64,000 nucleotides of DNA from Fragum whitleyi (GCA_948146395.1 OX411547.1:29077114-29141113), one strand, 5' to 3'. Numbered from the stretch's first letter, positions 23,209-34,425 are shown. The notes: generated by a model not told the origin, from the letters alone. Numbers and translations: made by a program.

Positions 23209-24326
23209 TACCGTATTTCACCCTTCAGATGCGCCCTCCCTAATAAACGCGCTCCCACATAAATACGATTCCCAGGCCCTTGACTATACGATCAACAACA
23301 TCCAACCGTCCACGGTCCGTGGTGAAAAATCCGGTTTCGAATTTAATTTCATTAGCTGCTACTCCACGACGCAATGCTCAATAATAGATTGTGGGTTAAC
23401 TATCTTAAATTCCTATCAGGAAAAGGCTGGTTGCGTCATAAAAAGATCGTTCAACATCTGAAAAACTAGCGCGTCCTAAATCGCGCAGTATTCCGGGAGC
23501 GCCAAAGGTTAAAATTTGACACAAAATTAAAACTATTTCTCGTCATTCTTCATAAGTCACATGCGAACAAAAACCCCTTTCTTCACGTTGTTACGAAAAT
23601 ATTTCTGAAATCATTTTACCTTCTGCAAATATACAAAATATCCGAGTCAAATGATAAAATCCTAGTCACAATTCATACTGTTAAAATAGGAAAAACCCCG
23701 TAAAATCTCGTGTGTGACTTATTTCAAAAGCGACGTCGCCGCTTGCAAGAATCTGGGGACTTCAAAGGGTGCCGACCCGCGGTGACCCAGCTAGCTCCAG
23801 ACGTGTTGTGTTTTCACTACGAAACACAATCATTTCATGTACCAGGTGCATTTACACATCACAAAAATTTAGGATTTCATACATAAATAGCTAATGATTT
23901 ATTAGACGCTTTGTCCATCGGTAGCGGAACATTGAAAATTGCATTGTCTGGAACTTCCTATCTTGTACAAATAATAACAATAATAATAATCTCGGCTTCT
24001 GCTAACATAATCACTTGCTATTGAAAGCTGCAATTAATGGTCGAAGGTGACCGTATTTCGATAGATACCTTTAAATGACAAAATTACAATTCATTAGCTA
24101 ACATTTCCTTGAAATTTTTTAGATTTATAGACTTAATAGATAAATAGGAAAGCGTATTGAGTAGCGCACGTATTTCAATCGATAATTATGAACATGTCAA
24201 CAGTTTGCTTCTCTTTGGTACCAAAATACATATTTTTTTTTAATTAAGTAAAAGGGTCTGAAATAATAGCGCCCCCACAACGTTTTGCATCGCGCCCGGG
24301 CGCGTTTAATAGGAGAAATACGGTAT
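23209..24326. mobile_element. 1.1-kb inverted-repeat element with TACCGTATTTC ends
   Basis: The left end is TACCGTATTTC followed by CCTAATAAACGCGC. The right end is GCGCGTTTAATAGGAGAAATACGGTA. The ends relate to those of the MC family, in which a shorter body sits between similar termini. The interior is CpG-rich relative to the window. A 132-aa open frame across the left boundary is not credible, and no transposase motif was recognised. Confidence 0.6.
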
Positions 24327-24348
24327 TTCGGATTTTTGATATTTAAAG

Positions 24349-24381
24349 ACATCAAGACAATTCAAATGAGTACCCAGAACA
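24349..24381. repeat. hpK half-palindrome
   Basis: GACAATTCAAATGAGTACCC followed by AGAACATAGGG matches the right arm of hpK. The left arm is absent. Confidence 0.4.
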
Positions 24382-24589
24382 TAGGGTTTCATTAAGAAAT
24401 GAATATTTAAGACTGTCTTTGCCCCTCTTATTTGTACCTCTGTCGTCAAAATCATGGTGTTTTTCCCCTTTTTCCACTTCATTTCGTGGTAGAGGTAGAT
24501 CCCTCTTTACAATATTTTAAGAGATCATCCTTGAATTAGAGGAAAAAGGACTCACATTTTTTTTTTAATCGAAGTATTTTCAATCTACT

Positions 24590-24835
24590 TAACCCTTGTC
24601 ATGCTGAACCCAGAATACTCCCGCTTTGGCAGGAGGTATAGACAAAAAACAGCCTGCACCTATGTGCAGTCTGATCTTAGTCTTCACAACCTATTCATCT
24701 CCTTTTTTACAGAATTGTTCTAAAATTAATTTTCAAAAGGAGATGTTGCCCTACATCCTTGGATTCTAGGGCTTTCAATACTTTGTTATTAAAGCAATTC
24801 TGAAAGAAGAATTTAATTCAGCATGACAAGGGTTG
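24590..24835 (+). mobile_element. PBa MITE
   Basis: TTAACCCTTGTCATGCTGAA opens the copy and TTCAGCATGACAAGGGTTGA closes it. The uninterrupted middle (about 24715-24760) shows the sequence into which HE11 is inserted at the homologous position of another copy. Confidence 0.8.
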
Positions 24836-25158
24836 ATATTGAAGAGGGAGCTTCTATTAAGTAGGGTATCCTTATTAGAAGAAAGATGATGTTTTTCATT
24901 TATGAAACCACTGATATCTATTTGTAAATTGAAAAATTAATGAATAAAATAAAAAGCGCTGTCTACGGGTGCCTAGGCCTGGCTGTTGAGTGCTCGAAGG
25001 TGGATAATAATCTCAAGTCTAAAAAGGGGCATAATTAGCACAAAATGAATTTAGAGTTATCACAATTCGATAGAATAGATTGCTGTTTTGACGGTGAACA
25101 AATATGCAAAGTTTCAAGTGAATGCGTTCTGTTGAAAGAGAGATATCACAAAATTGAA

Positions 25159-26417
25159 ACAAGAGGACCAAGATGGTCCTAGATCGCTCACCTGAGTCTC
25201 TTTGACCCCTGGGACATCACATTAATTAGATAGGCAATTATCTTCTTTTTGACATCTGCCTAAGATCACTACCATGGAACGTTTTCAGCAAAGAGCAAGA
25301 CAGATATGCCTTTTTGCTCTTTGATTCTATGTAAAAAGGGATGCACCCGGGTGGACCCAAAATGTGAACCCAGGGTCTTGATATGAACAAACTTGGAAAA
25401 GGTCCATAAGATGATGCTACATACTAAATATGAAAGCTGTCTGCCTACTGGTTTCAAAAAAGAAGATTTTTGAAGGTTTTCCTATTTTCACCCTTCGTGC
25501 TCAGGTGAGCTGAAAGGGATGGGCCCGGGTGGAGCCCAAATATGACCCAAGGGTTTTGATATGAACAAACTTGGTAGGGGCCCACTAGACGATACTACAT
25601 ACCAAAAAAGAAAGCAGTGTGCCCTCTGGTTTCGATTTAAAGAAGATTTTAAAAGATTTTCGCTCTTTGATTCTATGTAAAAAGGGTTGCGCCCGGGTGG
25701 AGCCCAAATATGATCCTAGGGTCTTGATATGAACAAACTTGGTAGAGGTCTTCTAGATAATGCTACATACCAAATATGAAAACTGTCTGCCTTCTGGTTT
25801 CATAGAAGAAGATTTTTGAAGATTTTCATTTTTTTACCCTTCGTGCTCATAAGAGATAAAGGGATGCATCCGTGCAAAGCCCAAATATGACCCAAGGGTC
25901 TTGATATGAACAAACTTGGTAGAGGTCTACTAGATGATGCTACATACCAAATATGAAAGCTGTCTGCCATCTGGTTCCAGAGAAGAAGATTTTTAAAGAT
26001 TTTTGCTCTTTGATTCTATGTAAAAAGGGTTGGGCCCGGGCAAAGCCCAAATATGACCCCAGGGTCTTGATATGAACAAAATTGGTAGAGGTCCACTAGA
26101 TGATGCTACATACCAAATATGAATGCTGTCTGCCTTCTGGTTTCAGAGAAGAAGATTTTGAAAGATTTTCATCTTTTCACCCTTTTTGTTAAGGGTAAAG
26201 GGAAAGTTAAGGGTGGATTTCATTGATATGAACAAACTTGGTAGAGCTTGACCCAAGGAACATCCCTGCCAAGTTTCATCAAGATTGGCCCACCGGTTTA
26301 GGGAAGAAGATGTTTAAAGAAATTGTGGACGACGGACGACGCACGACTGACGACGGACACCGGACATTCTACGATCACAATAGCTCACCTTGAGCACTTC
26401 GTGCTCAGGTGAGCTAA
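25159..26417 (+). mobile_element. HE4: pearl/Helentron-like element, GCTCACCTGAG family
   Basis: It starts ACAAG and has the 5' hairpin AGGACC-AAGAT-GGTCCT. GCTCACCTGAG follows at about 25186, complementary to CTCAGGTGAGC in the 3' hairpin. That hairpin at 26381-26416 has a 16-bp stem with one bulged T and a TTC loop. The core at about 25316-26230 is an alternating two-type array. A last unit (26248-26325) is clearly related to the HE9 units (CTGCCAAGTTTCATCAAGATT). A short GACGGACGACG tract replaces (ACRG)n. Confidence 0.75.
25316..26230. repeat. HE4 core: alternating A/B dimer array (about 345 bp per dimer)
   Basis: TTGATATGAACAAA starts at 25378, 25556, 25724, 25901, 26067 and about 26223, with steps of 178, 168, 177, 166 and 156 bp. 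One unit type carries GCTCTTTGATTCTATGTAAA. The other carries CACCCTTCGTGCTCAGGTGAG, a copy of part of the terminal hairpin. Confidence 0.8.
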
Positions 26418-27155
26418 AAATGGGAAAAATTTTCGCACAATATCAACAATGGCCACTACAATAATGTCAACTACAACAATGACGACAATTACGCCAAGAC
26501 TGTAACAAGACCTTGGATTTTTTCCGAAAAAACACAGAGCTAAAAATTCACTTTAGCTCTGATTTTACTTAACTTATAATAGTAATGTCTTCCAAAGCTT
26601 CCGTTTAAGCCTCAATAATATGCTTCAATTACTAGGCCAGATAAAAATACTTGCATAATATTATGAAATAAAAGAAGTTAAAACAGCGTTTCTTTTAAAA
26701 TCTTTGACAAAATCATTTTCTCAACGTCGTAAAATATTGACAATCTCTATAACACTGAGCTGTTAAATGTCATATCATAAAACCAAAGAACTTTCAAACG
26801 TGACAAAATAAATTGAAGTAAAAACGGTTGCTTTCGTCTACTAATAAATCAACAGACAGATAGGGAAACAGAATAAAGCAGTTATATACACTATGATGGA
26901 AATTACTCTACGAAAACATGACTTTTGCATCAGCGAATTTCCCCTCTAGACTTCTGAAGCACCAATTAAATTCCAGATAAAAGTCATCGCTTGTCACACC
27001 GATAGTCTAGCCATTTTTCCTGTTACCACTTTTTAAAAAATATACGTTTAATGCATTAATGAGACAACTTTTTGAAGAAAAAAAAATCTTGGTGTCAAGG
27101 GACTGCATAGCTCAATCAAATATCATTTGCAGATCCTGAAGAAGGGGGTGGTGGA

Positions 27156-27156
<1 letters not shown>
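26418..27156. other. Unassigned AT-rich sequence
   Basis: No repeat ends, hairpins or plausible coding frames were recognised. Confidence 0.4.

Positions 27157-27207
<51 letters not shown>
27157..27207. repeat. Homopolymer of 51 G
   Basis: An uninterrupted G run from 27157 to 27207, preceded by GGGGGTGGTGGAC. Poly-proline open frames on the minus strand are artefacts of it. The true length is uncertain because such runs are hard to sequence. Confidence 0.85.
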
Positions 27208-27210
<3 letters not shown>

Positions 27211-27323
27211 TGGGTTCCAGACCTGTCCTGGCATTTTGGGAAACATGAAACATATTAAGTTTCTCAATTGAAAGTAAATTTGGTTGCTCTTTGATAGTGA
27301 ACATATCAAGGGGTCAGCATTTG

Positions 27324-27373
27324 ACTATTGTAAGTGCCTATATATTTATAGGCACTTACAATAGTTTTGTGTG
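27324..27373. repeat. hpJ palindrome
   Basis: ACTATTGTAAGTGCCTATA is mirrored by TATAGGCACTTACAATAGT around a TATTTA loop. It belongs to the family at 35558, 55592 and 59886. Confidence 0.75.
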
Positions 27374-28555
27374 GTCTCCTCAATATTCCAATTTTCAACT
27401 GAATATATCTTACACATTTATTACTAGTCAGTGATAGGTTATAGAAACAAGGGGACAATATCCTAGTGGTTTAGCTAATTAAACAGAGACAAATTACAAA
27501 ATTGATGAATCACATATGAGAAAAATTCAACAAAGATTTATGACCCAAATATTGAGGAATGTAAGTCGTATGTGCTACCAAGTTGTCTCATGCACATAGA
27601 GAGAGAGAGGCAATGGATACTTACCACTGCTTCCCATTTTTACAGCTTAGTGGACAGGGGTTTGTCTGTAAATTGTCAAGCCTAAACTAAAAACCCTACT
27701 ATTGATTGGGCTACAACTCACGATCCATCCACTTACAAGTCCAGCACACCAACCACTGGGCAAACTCAAGTTAGACAAGAGTTAGGTTTTAATTCCGTCA
27801 ATTTTTTTTTAAACATGTTCTATGCTATTTGTTGCAGCAAAGAGTTAAGGGGAGTTGTTTAAATCGTGAAATTTCACACCTCACTAGTAAGGAAGACAAT
27901 ATCGTTAATTTCACCCTGTCAAGAGTCTTAACATTGTAACAAAAACGTAGGGGACAGCTTTCGTTTTTCTCTCCGGTAATATTAGGAAATTCAGAACAGG
28001 AGCGTGGGAAAGTTTCTTAATTGGTCTTAAAACTCATTCTTGAAGGAAAATATTTTATATTTGTATTTAAACGTAAACATGCAGGGATATAAAATATATG
28101 AACATAATTTCTTCATTTTCAATATTGTGACACAAAATCTTTTCTATGAATAAAGAAACCCAAGATTTTGTGACAAAGTGTTCAAGCCATAACAGTATAC
28201 CAGAACAACTGTGTTGCACCTAAATATGTTTTCCCAGTGTGTGTTCTAGGCAGGGGGATTGCCCCACTTTTTTCAAGATCCCCCATATTTTCTAGATTTG
28301 TAGGAGGATTTTTACTATGAACAAAGAGTATGGAATACCAGTTATTTCTCAGTTGCTTCAATTTCGTGCTGAAGTCCCCAACAGTTATGAAATCCTAGAA
28401 TAAACACTGTTTTCCTGTTATTTCTCAATCACAATAGCCATGTTAATGTTGCTTATCGCTAAAGCAGGTAAACTTCACGATTCTCAAAATTTGAATTTTA
28501 TGTCTGTTTTTGCAAATGAATGATCAACATCATTTTATATTTTATATATATCTGC
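27374..28555. other. Unassigned sequence
   Basis: No gene or family-level repeat was recognised. Confidence 0.4.
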
Positions 28556-28740
28556 ATTGACAAAATTCATCTTTGATCTCTCACTTTAACTTAAGATATA
28601 TGTGACCATTTCCTTCACAATTATCATGGTATAGGTGTACAAGTTAAAGTGAGTGTTCAAAGGTCAATTTTGTCCATACCTGTATTGACAAAATTGACAT
28701 TTGATCATTCACTTTAACTTATACATCTATATCATGGTAA
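28556..28740. repeat. Three-arm alternating inverted repeat
   Basis: GACAAAATTCATCTTTGATC..CACTTTAACTTA (28558) is followed by its inverse (TAAGTTAAAGTG .. TCAATTTTGTC, about 28638-28675). It then appears again in direct form (GACAAAATTGACATTTGATC, 28688). A TATATCATGGTAAT phrase ends the third arm. Confidence 0.65.
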
Positions 28741-29054
28741 TGGTGAGAGACAGTCACATGTCACATTGGGACAAGAGGAAAATAAAATTAAAGTTAGTTA
28801 TGTGCCAAGTTTGAGAATCACTTCAATTTCAAATCAACTCTTCACTAGTAATTCTTGCAATTCTATTCATTTGTAAACATCTGTTGAATATTGGGAGCAT
28901 AATTGAAATTTTAAAAACCTCTTTCAATTTGTGTCACTAAACCCTTCTCTCCCTCCAACATTCAAACAAATATGCCTGGCCTAATGTGACAGCCTTAAAT
29001 CAAAGGCCCAAAAATACTCAAACAGTAGAATGATTGTCTGGAAAAAAGCATCTG

Positions 29055-29180
29055 TTGAGTCTGCTAAGGTCTGACCTTGAAGTGTGACCTTGACCAGACC
29101 TAACAAGTTTAAAAGGCACATCTAAACCTTGTGGGGAACATCCATGCAATATTAATTTAAAATGAATTATAAATGTAGAA
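29055..29180 (+). repeat. NRr fragment with TGACCTT motifs
   Basis: GACCTTGAAGTGTGACCTTGACC is followed by AAAAGGCACATCTAAACC. This parallels the NRr order at 32175-32463. Confidence 0.4.
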
Positions 29181-29189
29181 GTTAGCTCC

Positions 29190-29790
29190 GGATATATCAT
29201 ATTTCTCCAAATAAATGCTCCTGGGAGCTATACATAAAATGGTCAGGGTGCTTTTATTTAGTATGCATTTTCTGATTTAACAAGATGTGTTTGTGAAACA
29301 CGAATGCCCCCGGACCGGCATTTTTTTCAAAGTTTGACCTTGACAGATGACCTTGACCTTGTCACATGACCTTGACTTTGGTACCAGCCGATGCGGATCA
29401 TTGAGATCTATCATCATGCCAAATATTAGCTTTGTATCTTGAATAGGCATGAAGATATTGGCAAGGTTAAGTTTTCGGACAGACGGACGGACGGACGGAC
29501 GGACAGACAGACAGACAGACAGACGGACACGAGTAAAACAATATGCCCCCGATCTCTCGATACGGGGCATAAAAAATCATAATTGATATCTTTTAGTCCC
29601 TTTTTTTCTTTAATTTGGGGGTGAATTTCCCTAATAAATGATTGTTTAGAGGAAATAAATTTCAAATAAGAGAAGTAGTCTCAAAAAGCTCCTAAAATTT
29701 AGGCATTTGAAGTGGGTTTTCTTGGTAAAAAAATGTAGATATGCTACTATTAGGGAGGGTGCTATTATTAGAGGAATTACTGTAAAATTG
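29190..29790 (+). mobile_element. MC MITE, interrupted by HE5
   Basis: 29190-29279 (ATATTTCTCCAAATAAATGC, GGAGCTATACATAA, TTAGTATGCATTTTCTGATT) and 29574-29790 (TTTAGTCCC, AAATTTAGGCATTTGAAGTG, GAGGGTGCTATTATTAGAGG) align with the unbroken copy at 59571-59876. Its ends resemble those of the 1.1-kb element at 23209. Confidence 0.7.
29280..29572 (+). mobile_element. HE5: short pearl/Helentron-like element, ATGCCCCC family
   Basis: ACAAG is followed by the hairpin GTGTTT-GTG-AAACAC and ATGCCCCCGG. The body carries TGACCTTGACAGATGACCTTG and ATGCCAAATATTAGCTTTG, then (ACGG/ACAG)n at about 29478-29526. The 3' end forms ATGCCCCC..CGGGGCAT and then TAA. At 293 bp it has one core unit only. HE6 is a close relative. 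Confidence 0.8.
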
Positions 29791-29792
29791 AC

Positions 29793-29890
29793 CCTTAACT
29801 TCAGCTTGACCTTCAGGTTTAAGATCTTTGAATGGCACATCTACTCAATGCAAGGGAAAATTGTATGGAATTATTTTGATATCCATTGAT
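29793..29890 (+). repeat. NRr fragment
   Basis: GCTTGACCTTCAGGTTTAAGA then GAATGGCACATCTACTCAATG follow the same order as other NRr copies. Confidence 0.4.
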
Positions 29891-30149
29891 AAATGTATGA
29901 GATATGCCACCAAAAATATCAAACAGACAAACCAAGGCGTAGCATTGGACCATAATCAAAATGTATTCCATACATCAATGATTGGTACTAAAGATTTCTC
30001 CAAAGTTTGCATTAAATCTCTCAATAAGGTGCTGAAAAATTGAGACAACACATTTTTAATTGACAGACCAAAAACTTTTACCAAATTGAGATTGTACATC
30101 CCTGCACCAGAAGGATAAGAAAAGGCTACATACTGAAATGTGGCAAAAC

Positions 30150-30469
30150 CAGGGTTTAAGTCTGACATCAACAAAATAGGGTCCAAAGGACTCCGTCAGT
30201 GGGATCATGAGGTCCTTTCCTAAATTTTAGGAGTCCCTGTTGTATAGACTATTTATTTTAGGCTATAATCTTGTATTTTGTAGATTTAGAGCTATTTCCT
30301 GGTTAAAGGTAAAGAAATTGATAGAAGTACTGGTATATAAATATTTTCGGCTCAACCTGAAGTTGAGCTCCAGAGAGTCTATGGGACTCAGATCACATAG
30401 TTTAGAGAGTTCTGGCTATTTCATTTTTACGTCTCTAATGCGCAAAACCCTCATCCCTTAAAAACCCTG
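30150..30469 (+). mobile_element. hATn MITE
   Basis: CAGGGTTTAAGTCTGACATC opens the copy and TCATCCCTTAAAAACCCTG closes it. The inner hairpin is shortened to GGCTCAACCTGAAGTTGAGC. Confidence 0.7.
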
Positions 30470-30998
30470 AAAAACATAGCTTCATCCACAGGCAAGACAA
30501 TTCCTTTATACCCTGCAAACTGAGTTCTGGCTGTATTTTTTTTTCAAGTGGATAAATAAAGAATAATAGTTTTGTTGTACTCCTTTTCCCACTAAGTTTT
30601 GTCAAGTAATTATTCTTGAAAGTCAGAACAAGTGTGCCGGTGCAGTGTCTATTCTAAGGTTCCAAAAGTAGAGCAGAATTTTAATCAAAATCATCAACAT
30701 TAAAATTAATGGTAAGTCAAAGTCACAAATCGTACCTGGTGTTTTCATTCATTGTTAGATTCTGTCTTGCAATATCTCATTTGAATCGTCTTTAGAAGAC
30801 TTTTCATGCACTACCATAAGAAGAAAGATTTCTGTTTACAAATACACCATCAAGGACACTTACCTTCCAACCATCTGTCGCCACAATCTGTCACCGTCCC
30901 AGACATATCATCATCGACCATTTCCTTACAAAATCCTGAAATTGAGACAGAGTTTGGTCTATAAAAAATGCACCATTTGAGATTATTATATAGCGCTT
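30470..30998. other. Mostly unassigned, with one CAGTGTC-end MITE half
   Basis: CAGTGTCTATTCTAAGGTTCC near 30646 matches the left end of the MITE at 59948-60131. The right end is absent. The rest is unassigned. Confidence 0.4.
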
Positions 30999-30999
30999 G

Positions 31000-31239
31000 C
31001 TCAGCAACTGTCTATATATTTTTAGGCAGTTACAACTGTTTCATGTTGAGACATCAAAATTATTTGACCTGAAGCATGAAAAGAGAGACTGTCCATCAAC
31101 ACAAAACAGTTGTAACAGTCTATTCATTTATAGGCAGTTACAACTGTTTTACAATGTGCCATAGAAATAATATTGATGGTTCAGCGCAAAACAGTTGTTA
31201 CTACCTATAAACATATAGGCAGTTTCAACTGTTTCGCAC
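31000..31239. repeat. Cluster of three hpJ palindromes
   Basis: Three inverted units centre near 31018, 31126 and 31213. Each is built from AAACAGTTGTAAC..CTATA and TATAGGCAGTTACAACTGTTT, with increasing decay of one arm in the first. Confidence 0.65.
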
Positions 31240-31249
31240 TGAGCCATTA

Positions 31250-31460
31250 TGAAATGTAGTCTGAAAGGAGACCAACCACCAAGGGTGACAAGCATCGAAC
31301 CTAGTCAGACTGTGAGGGCTGTGCTGACTGATTGATTTAAGGTTATTTTCTGAACATGGAGTAGTCATTCTACCTTCCTCTGTAATCATTTATGAAATGT
31401 GACTTCTAGTTGACCTGTACAGGGTCCAATCAGAATATTGATTTCAAATGTTTTTGTTTA
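31250..31460 (+). mobile_element. MTi MITE fragment
   Basis: GTGACAAGCATCGAACCTAGTC, CTACCTTCC and TTGACCTGTACAGGGTCCAATC parallel the interior of the MTi copies at 45014 and 53316. Both outer arms are decayed. Confidence 0.4.
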
Positions 31461-31985
31461 TTTAACCACCTTCTCAGTTTCAGATTCATGGATTTTGACA
31501 TCAGTGTTGCCCAAAGAAGTCTTGTTTTTAACTTCTTTGAAAATTGTACAAACTATAGCACTGTAGTCTCCAGTTTTCTGTTCTAAGATATCAGCAGACC
31601 ATAGACAAGCCAAGAGGTCCCGTGGGGCCCATTTGTTGTATAAGGGATCTGGTGTCAGACACAGAAACTAATTTAATACTGATTGGTTTCTACCATTATA
31701 TTACAACTGGGGCAACTAGAGTTTTTTTATGCCATTTTTTCCCAGAAAGATGCATTTTATGGCATATAATGACATTTATGGAAATATTTTTATTGCAATA
31801 TTAAATCTTTTCCCAGTCACAATCCCAGGAACTTTGTAATTGTGAAAAAAATGCTTTAGTATTGCTCAAAAGGAGAAAAGATGTTTAATTATTAAAGGTA
31901 CAGTCCAGTACTTATTTAATTCTGTGGCAGTGGTTTTGACAGCAGAAAAAAGGCAAAAATAAAGGCTCTACAGAAACCAGCCCTG

Positions 31986-32107
31986 CGTTCGGGATGACAA
32001 AATGGCGTAATCTGTTTTACAATTTTACCCCGCTTTGCACATGCACAGCTGTACAAAGCAGGGTAAAATTGTGGATAACAGTTTGCATGATTTTGTCATC
32101 CTGAACG
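31986..32107. repeat. Large near-perfect inverted repeat
   Basis: CGTTCGGGATGACAAAATGG at 31986 pairs with GATTTTGTCATCCTGAACG ending at 32107. ACAATTTTACCC pairs with GGGTAAAATTGT, and GCTTTG with CAAAGC. The arms are about 55 bp with a short loop near ATGCACAGCTG. Confidence 0.7.
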
Positions 32108-32174
32108 TAGAGAAGATGATTGTCTCCCATATGACTGAGGTTGAGCCCACAATTGTATATCATAGCTCTACATG

Positions 32175-32463
32175 CGTCTTATCTTATTTGACCTTGATCT
32201 GTGACCTTTACATTTGATCAATCTTTAGATTTTCAAATGGCACATTTTAGCTCATGACAACAATTGTGCCAAGCCAATCTGAAATGCATCTATGAATTGT
32301 AGGAAGTATGTTGTTTCTGATGGGCTAATTTTTTACATTTAACCTTGACCTATGACCTTCAATATCCAATTATTCTCTCTAGAACACCTACTTATAATGA
32401 TTCCAGAAAAATAGTGCAAAATTTTTCTGAAATCCATCCATAACTGTAGATGTAATTATAAAG
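32175..32463 (+). repeat. NRr: two head-to-tail units of about 143 bp
   Basis: TTGACCTTGATCTGTGACC near 32198 and AACCTTGACCTATGACCTTC near 32341 start two related units. These are followed by AATGGCACATTTTAGCTCATG, AATTGTGCCAA and GAAATCCATCCATAACTGTAG. HE6 lies directly downstream. Confidence 0.5.
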
Positions 32464-32465
32464 TT

Positions 32466-32751
32466 ACAAGATATGTTTGTGAAACATTGAATGCCCCCGT
32501 AACAGCATTCTCTTTTAAAAGTTTGACCTTGACAGATGACCTTGACCTTGTCAAATGACCTTGACTTTGGTACCAGCGGATGGGGATCATTGAGATCTAT
32601 CATCATGCCAAATATTAGCTTTGTATCTTGAATAGGCTTGAAGATATTGGCAATGTTAAGTTTTTTGGTTAACTTTTGCAGACAGACAAAAAGACAGACA
32701 GACGGACAACAGTAAAACAATATGCCCCGATCTATCGATGCGGGGGCATAA
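32466..32751 (+). mobile_element. HE6: close relative of HE5
   Basis: It has the same order as HE5: ACAAG, the hairpin ATGTTT-GTG-AAACAT, ATGCCCCC, TGACCTTGACAGATGACC, CAAATATTAGCTTTG, a short (ACAG)n tract and the hairpin ATGCCCCGATC..CGGGGGCAT. It ends TAA. The 132-aa open frame on the minus strand is a by-product. Confidence 0.8.
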
Positions 32752-33419
32752 AAATGAGATGGACTAATAGACGGATGCACCAACACATGTACATCTTGTT
32801 CACTGAAAAGCGGTACTTTATGGTATTACTGCATAGTTTTAAAGTATACCTTTTAAATTTAGCATGGAGTTAATTTTGAAGTCTTAAGACTTGTTTTCTT
32901 TGTAGAAGGTGGTTAACTAAAACCTAATTCCTACATGAAAGTAAAGCTGAAAGACCTATGAAGAAAGCTATTTGTAGTGATAAAAGCTTGATTAGAATCT
33001 TTGTGTCTGCCGTATTTCTTTGTCTACAGCGTACCTAGGGAATTACAAAGGGACCAAACCTGTATATGAAACAGATTCTTTTTTCTTTGGTATTTACTTT
33101 GAATATGTAGAAAATAATGCCTTAATTGCTAAAACTTGGTACATCATTTTTTATGATAATGGTCTTGATTCAAGACACCAAATTGTATGGTCCAGTTGGC
33201 CTTTATAATTCAGCGCCACCACATCTTGAAATTAACAAAAAAAATATTTAACACATATCAATAAAATTGATGCCTTTTTTCGCATTTTCCCCTTTAATTT
33301 GAGGCAAATTTTCTGTAAACAATAATTTGCATGTTATGAAAAGCAGGATAAATGTTCAGAGAAGATTTGTTTCTTTCTTCCTTTGTAAGATGGAATCCAC
33401 CCAATGAACTTTAACTTGC
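32752..33419. other. Unassigned sequence
   Basis: No recognised repeat or coding region. Confidence 0.4.
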
Positions 33420-33648
33420 TTAACCCTTTGCTGTTTAATCCCTGCTTTTTACATGCCTGTGATTTTATGATTGAGAAAACATTGTGAAAAAAGAAGAAAT
33501 TGCTTCTGACAAGCAATTTCTTCTTTTTCCACACTATTTTCTACCCTACTGAATGGTTATTTTTCAAATTAAATCCACTTTAAATTTTCGTCTGCAAAAC
33601 CTTTGAATTTCGACAGGTTCAAAATTTTTGTAAAACAGGAAAGGGTCA
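33420..33648 (-). mobile_element. PBb MITE, reverse copy
   Basis: TTAACCCTTTGCTGTTTAAT on the left and GTAAAACAGGAAAGGGTCAA on the right. The right TTAA is mutated to TCAA. The central GAAATTGCTTCTGACAAGC hairpin is present. Confidence 0.75.
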
Positions 33649-34312
33649 AAATTGCAAAGAATATGTTTCATGTGTTTCAACTGGAAATATTTGTCAAAAG
33701 AAAGATCATTTTGATAAAATTTTCAACAATTTCTATTCTTTTAATTCATTTACTTTCCTAGCATGTAAATTAAGCAATGTCTGAATTTGTCCGAGGTTTC
33801 AATCATATAATGTTTCAATTTCCTAGAAATTTCTATATTTTCGTGATTTTTGGAACAAAGAAGTTACGAGACCACGACACTGACGATCAATTACGTCAAG
33901 AGCCAGTCAAGATGATTTACTGTCGCTGAGAGGCAGGGCTACATTTCGTATCAAATAGGATTTGTGACCAGTCATCAAAAAACATCGAGGAAATTTGTGA
34001 CGTCTAGACGAAAGGTTGATGAGCAGTTATTTCACTGTCTCAAACTGAATATCCCTGAATATCATCACAGGGTATGGAATTTCATAAGCTTTTTTATTTG
34101 GTGACTTAACACTTATCTTACCAAATTTGATTATTGTATCAGAGACATTTCCTTTTTTTACATTTCGACACTTCTGCTCAAGGTTTCTCATAGTTAAAAA
34201 GAAAAATGCAAGCAGTGTAGACTAAGATCAGATCAGTTTTTGTTTTAAAGAAGTAATGATAAAATTGTCTAAATTTTATCTTTACTCTCACTACTTCAAA
34301 TCCTAGAACATT
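33649..34312. other. Unassigned sequence
   Basis: PBa-like words (GTGTAGACTAAGATCAGATC) occur near 34215. Otherwise nothing was recognised. Confidence 0.35.
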
Positions 34313-34425
34313 TTCATGCCCCCATAACGAAAGATCTGGTGCATATTGTTTTACCATTGTCCATCTGTCCGTCTGTCTGCAAAACTTAGTAAAAAAACTG
34401 AAAATTGCCAATCACTTCGGTGCTA
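34313..34425 (-). mobile_element. HE7: 3' fragment of the HE5/HE6 family
   Basis: On the minus strand it reads GATTGGCAATTTTCAG, GCAGACAGACGGACAGATGG, AGTAAAACAATATGC-like sequence and finally GGGGGCATGAAAA. This is the last 110 bp of the family. The 5' part is missing. Confidence 0.65.

Noticed and set aside
23063..23461. 132-aa plus frame
   Set aside because: It runs across the left terminus of the element at 23209 and shows no motif.
27112..27309. Two poly-proline open frames
   Set aside because: Produced by the poly-G run.
32388..32786. 132-aa minus frame, and a similar frame at 29277-29570
   Set aside because: Both are antisense translations of the HE6 and HE5 elements.
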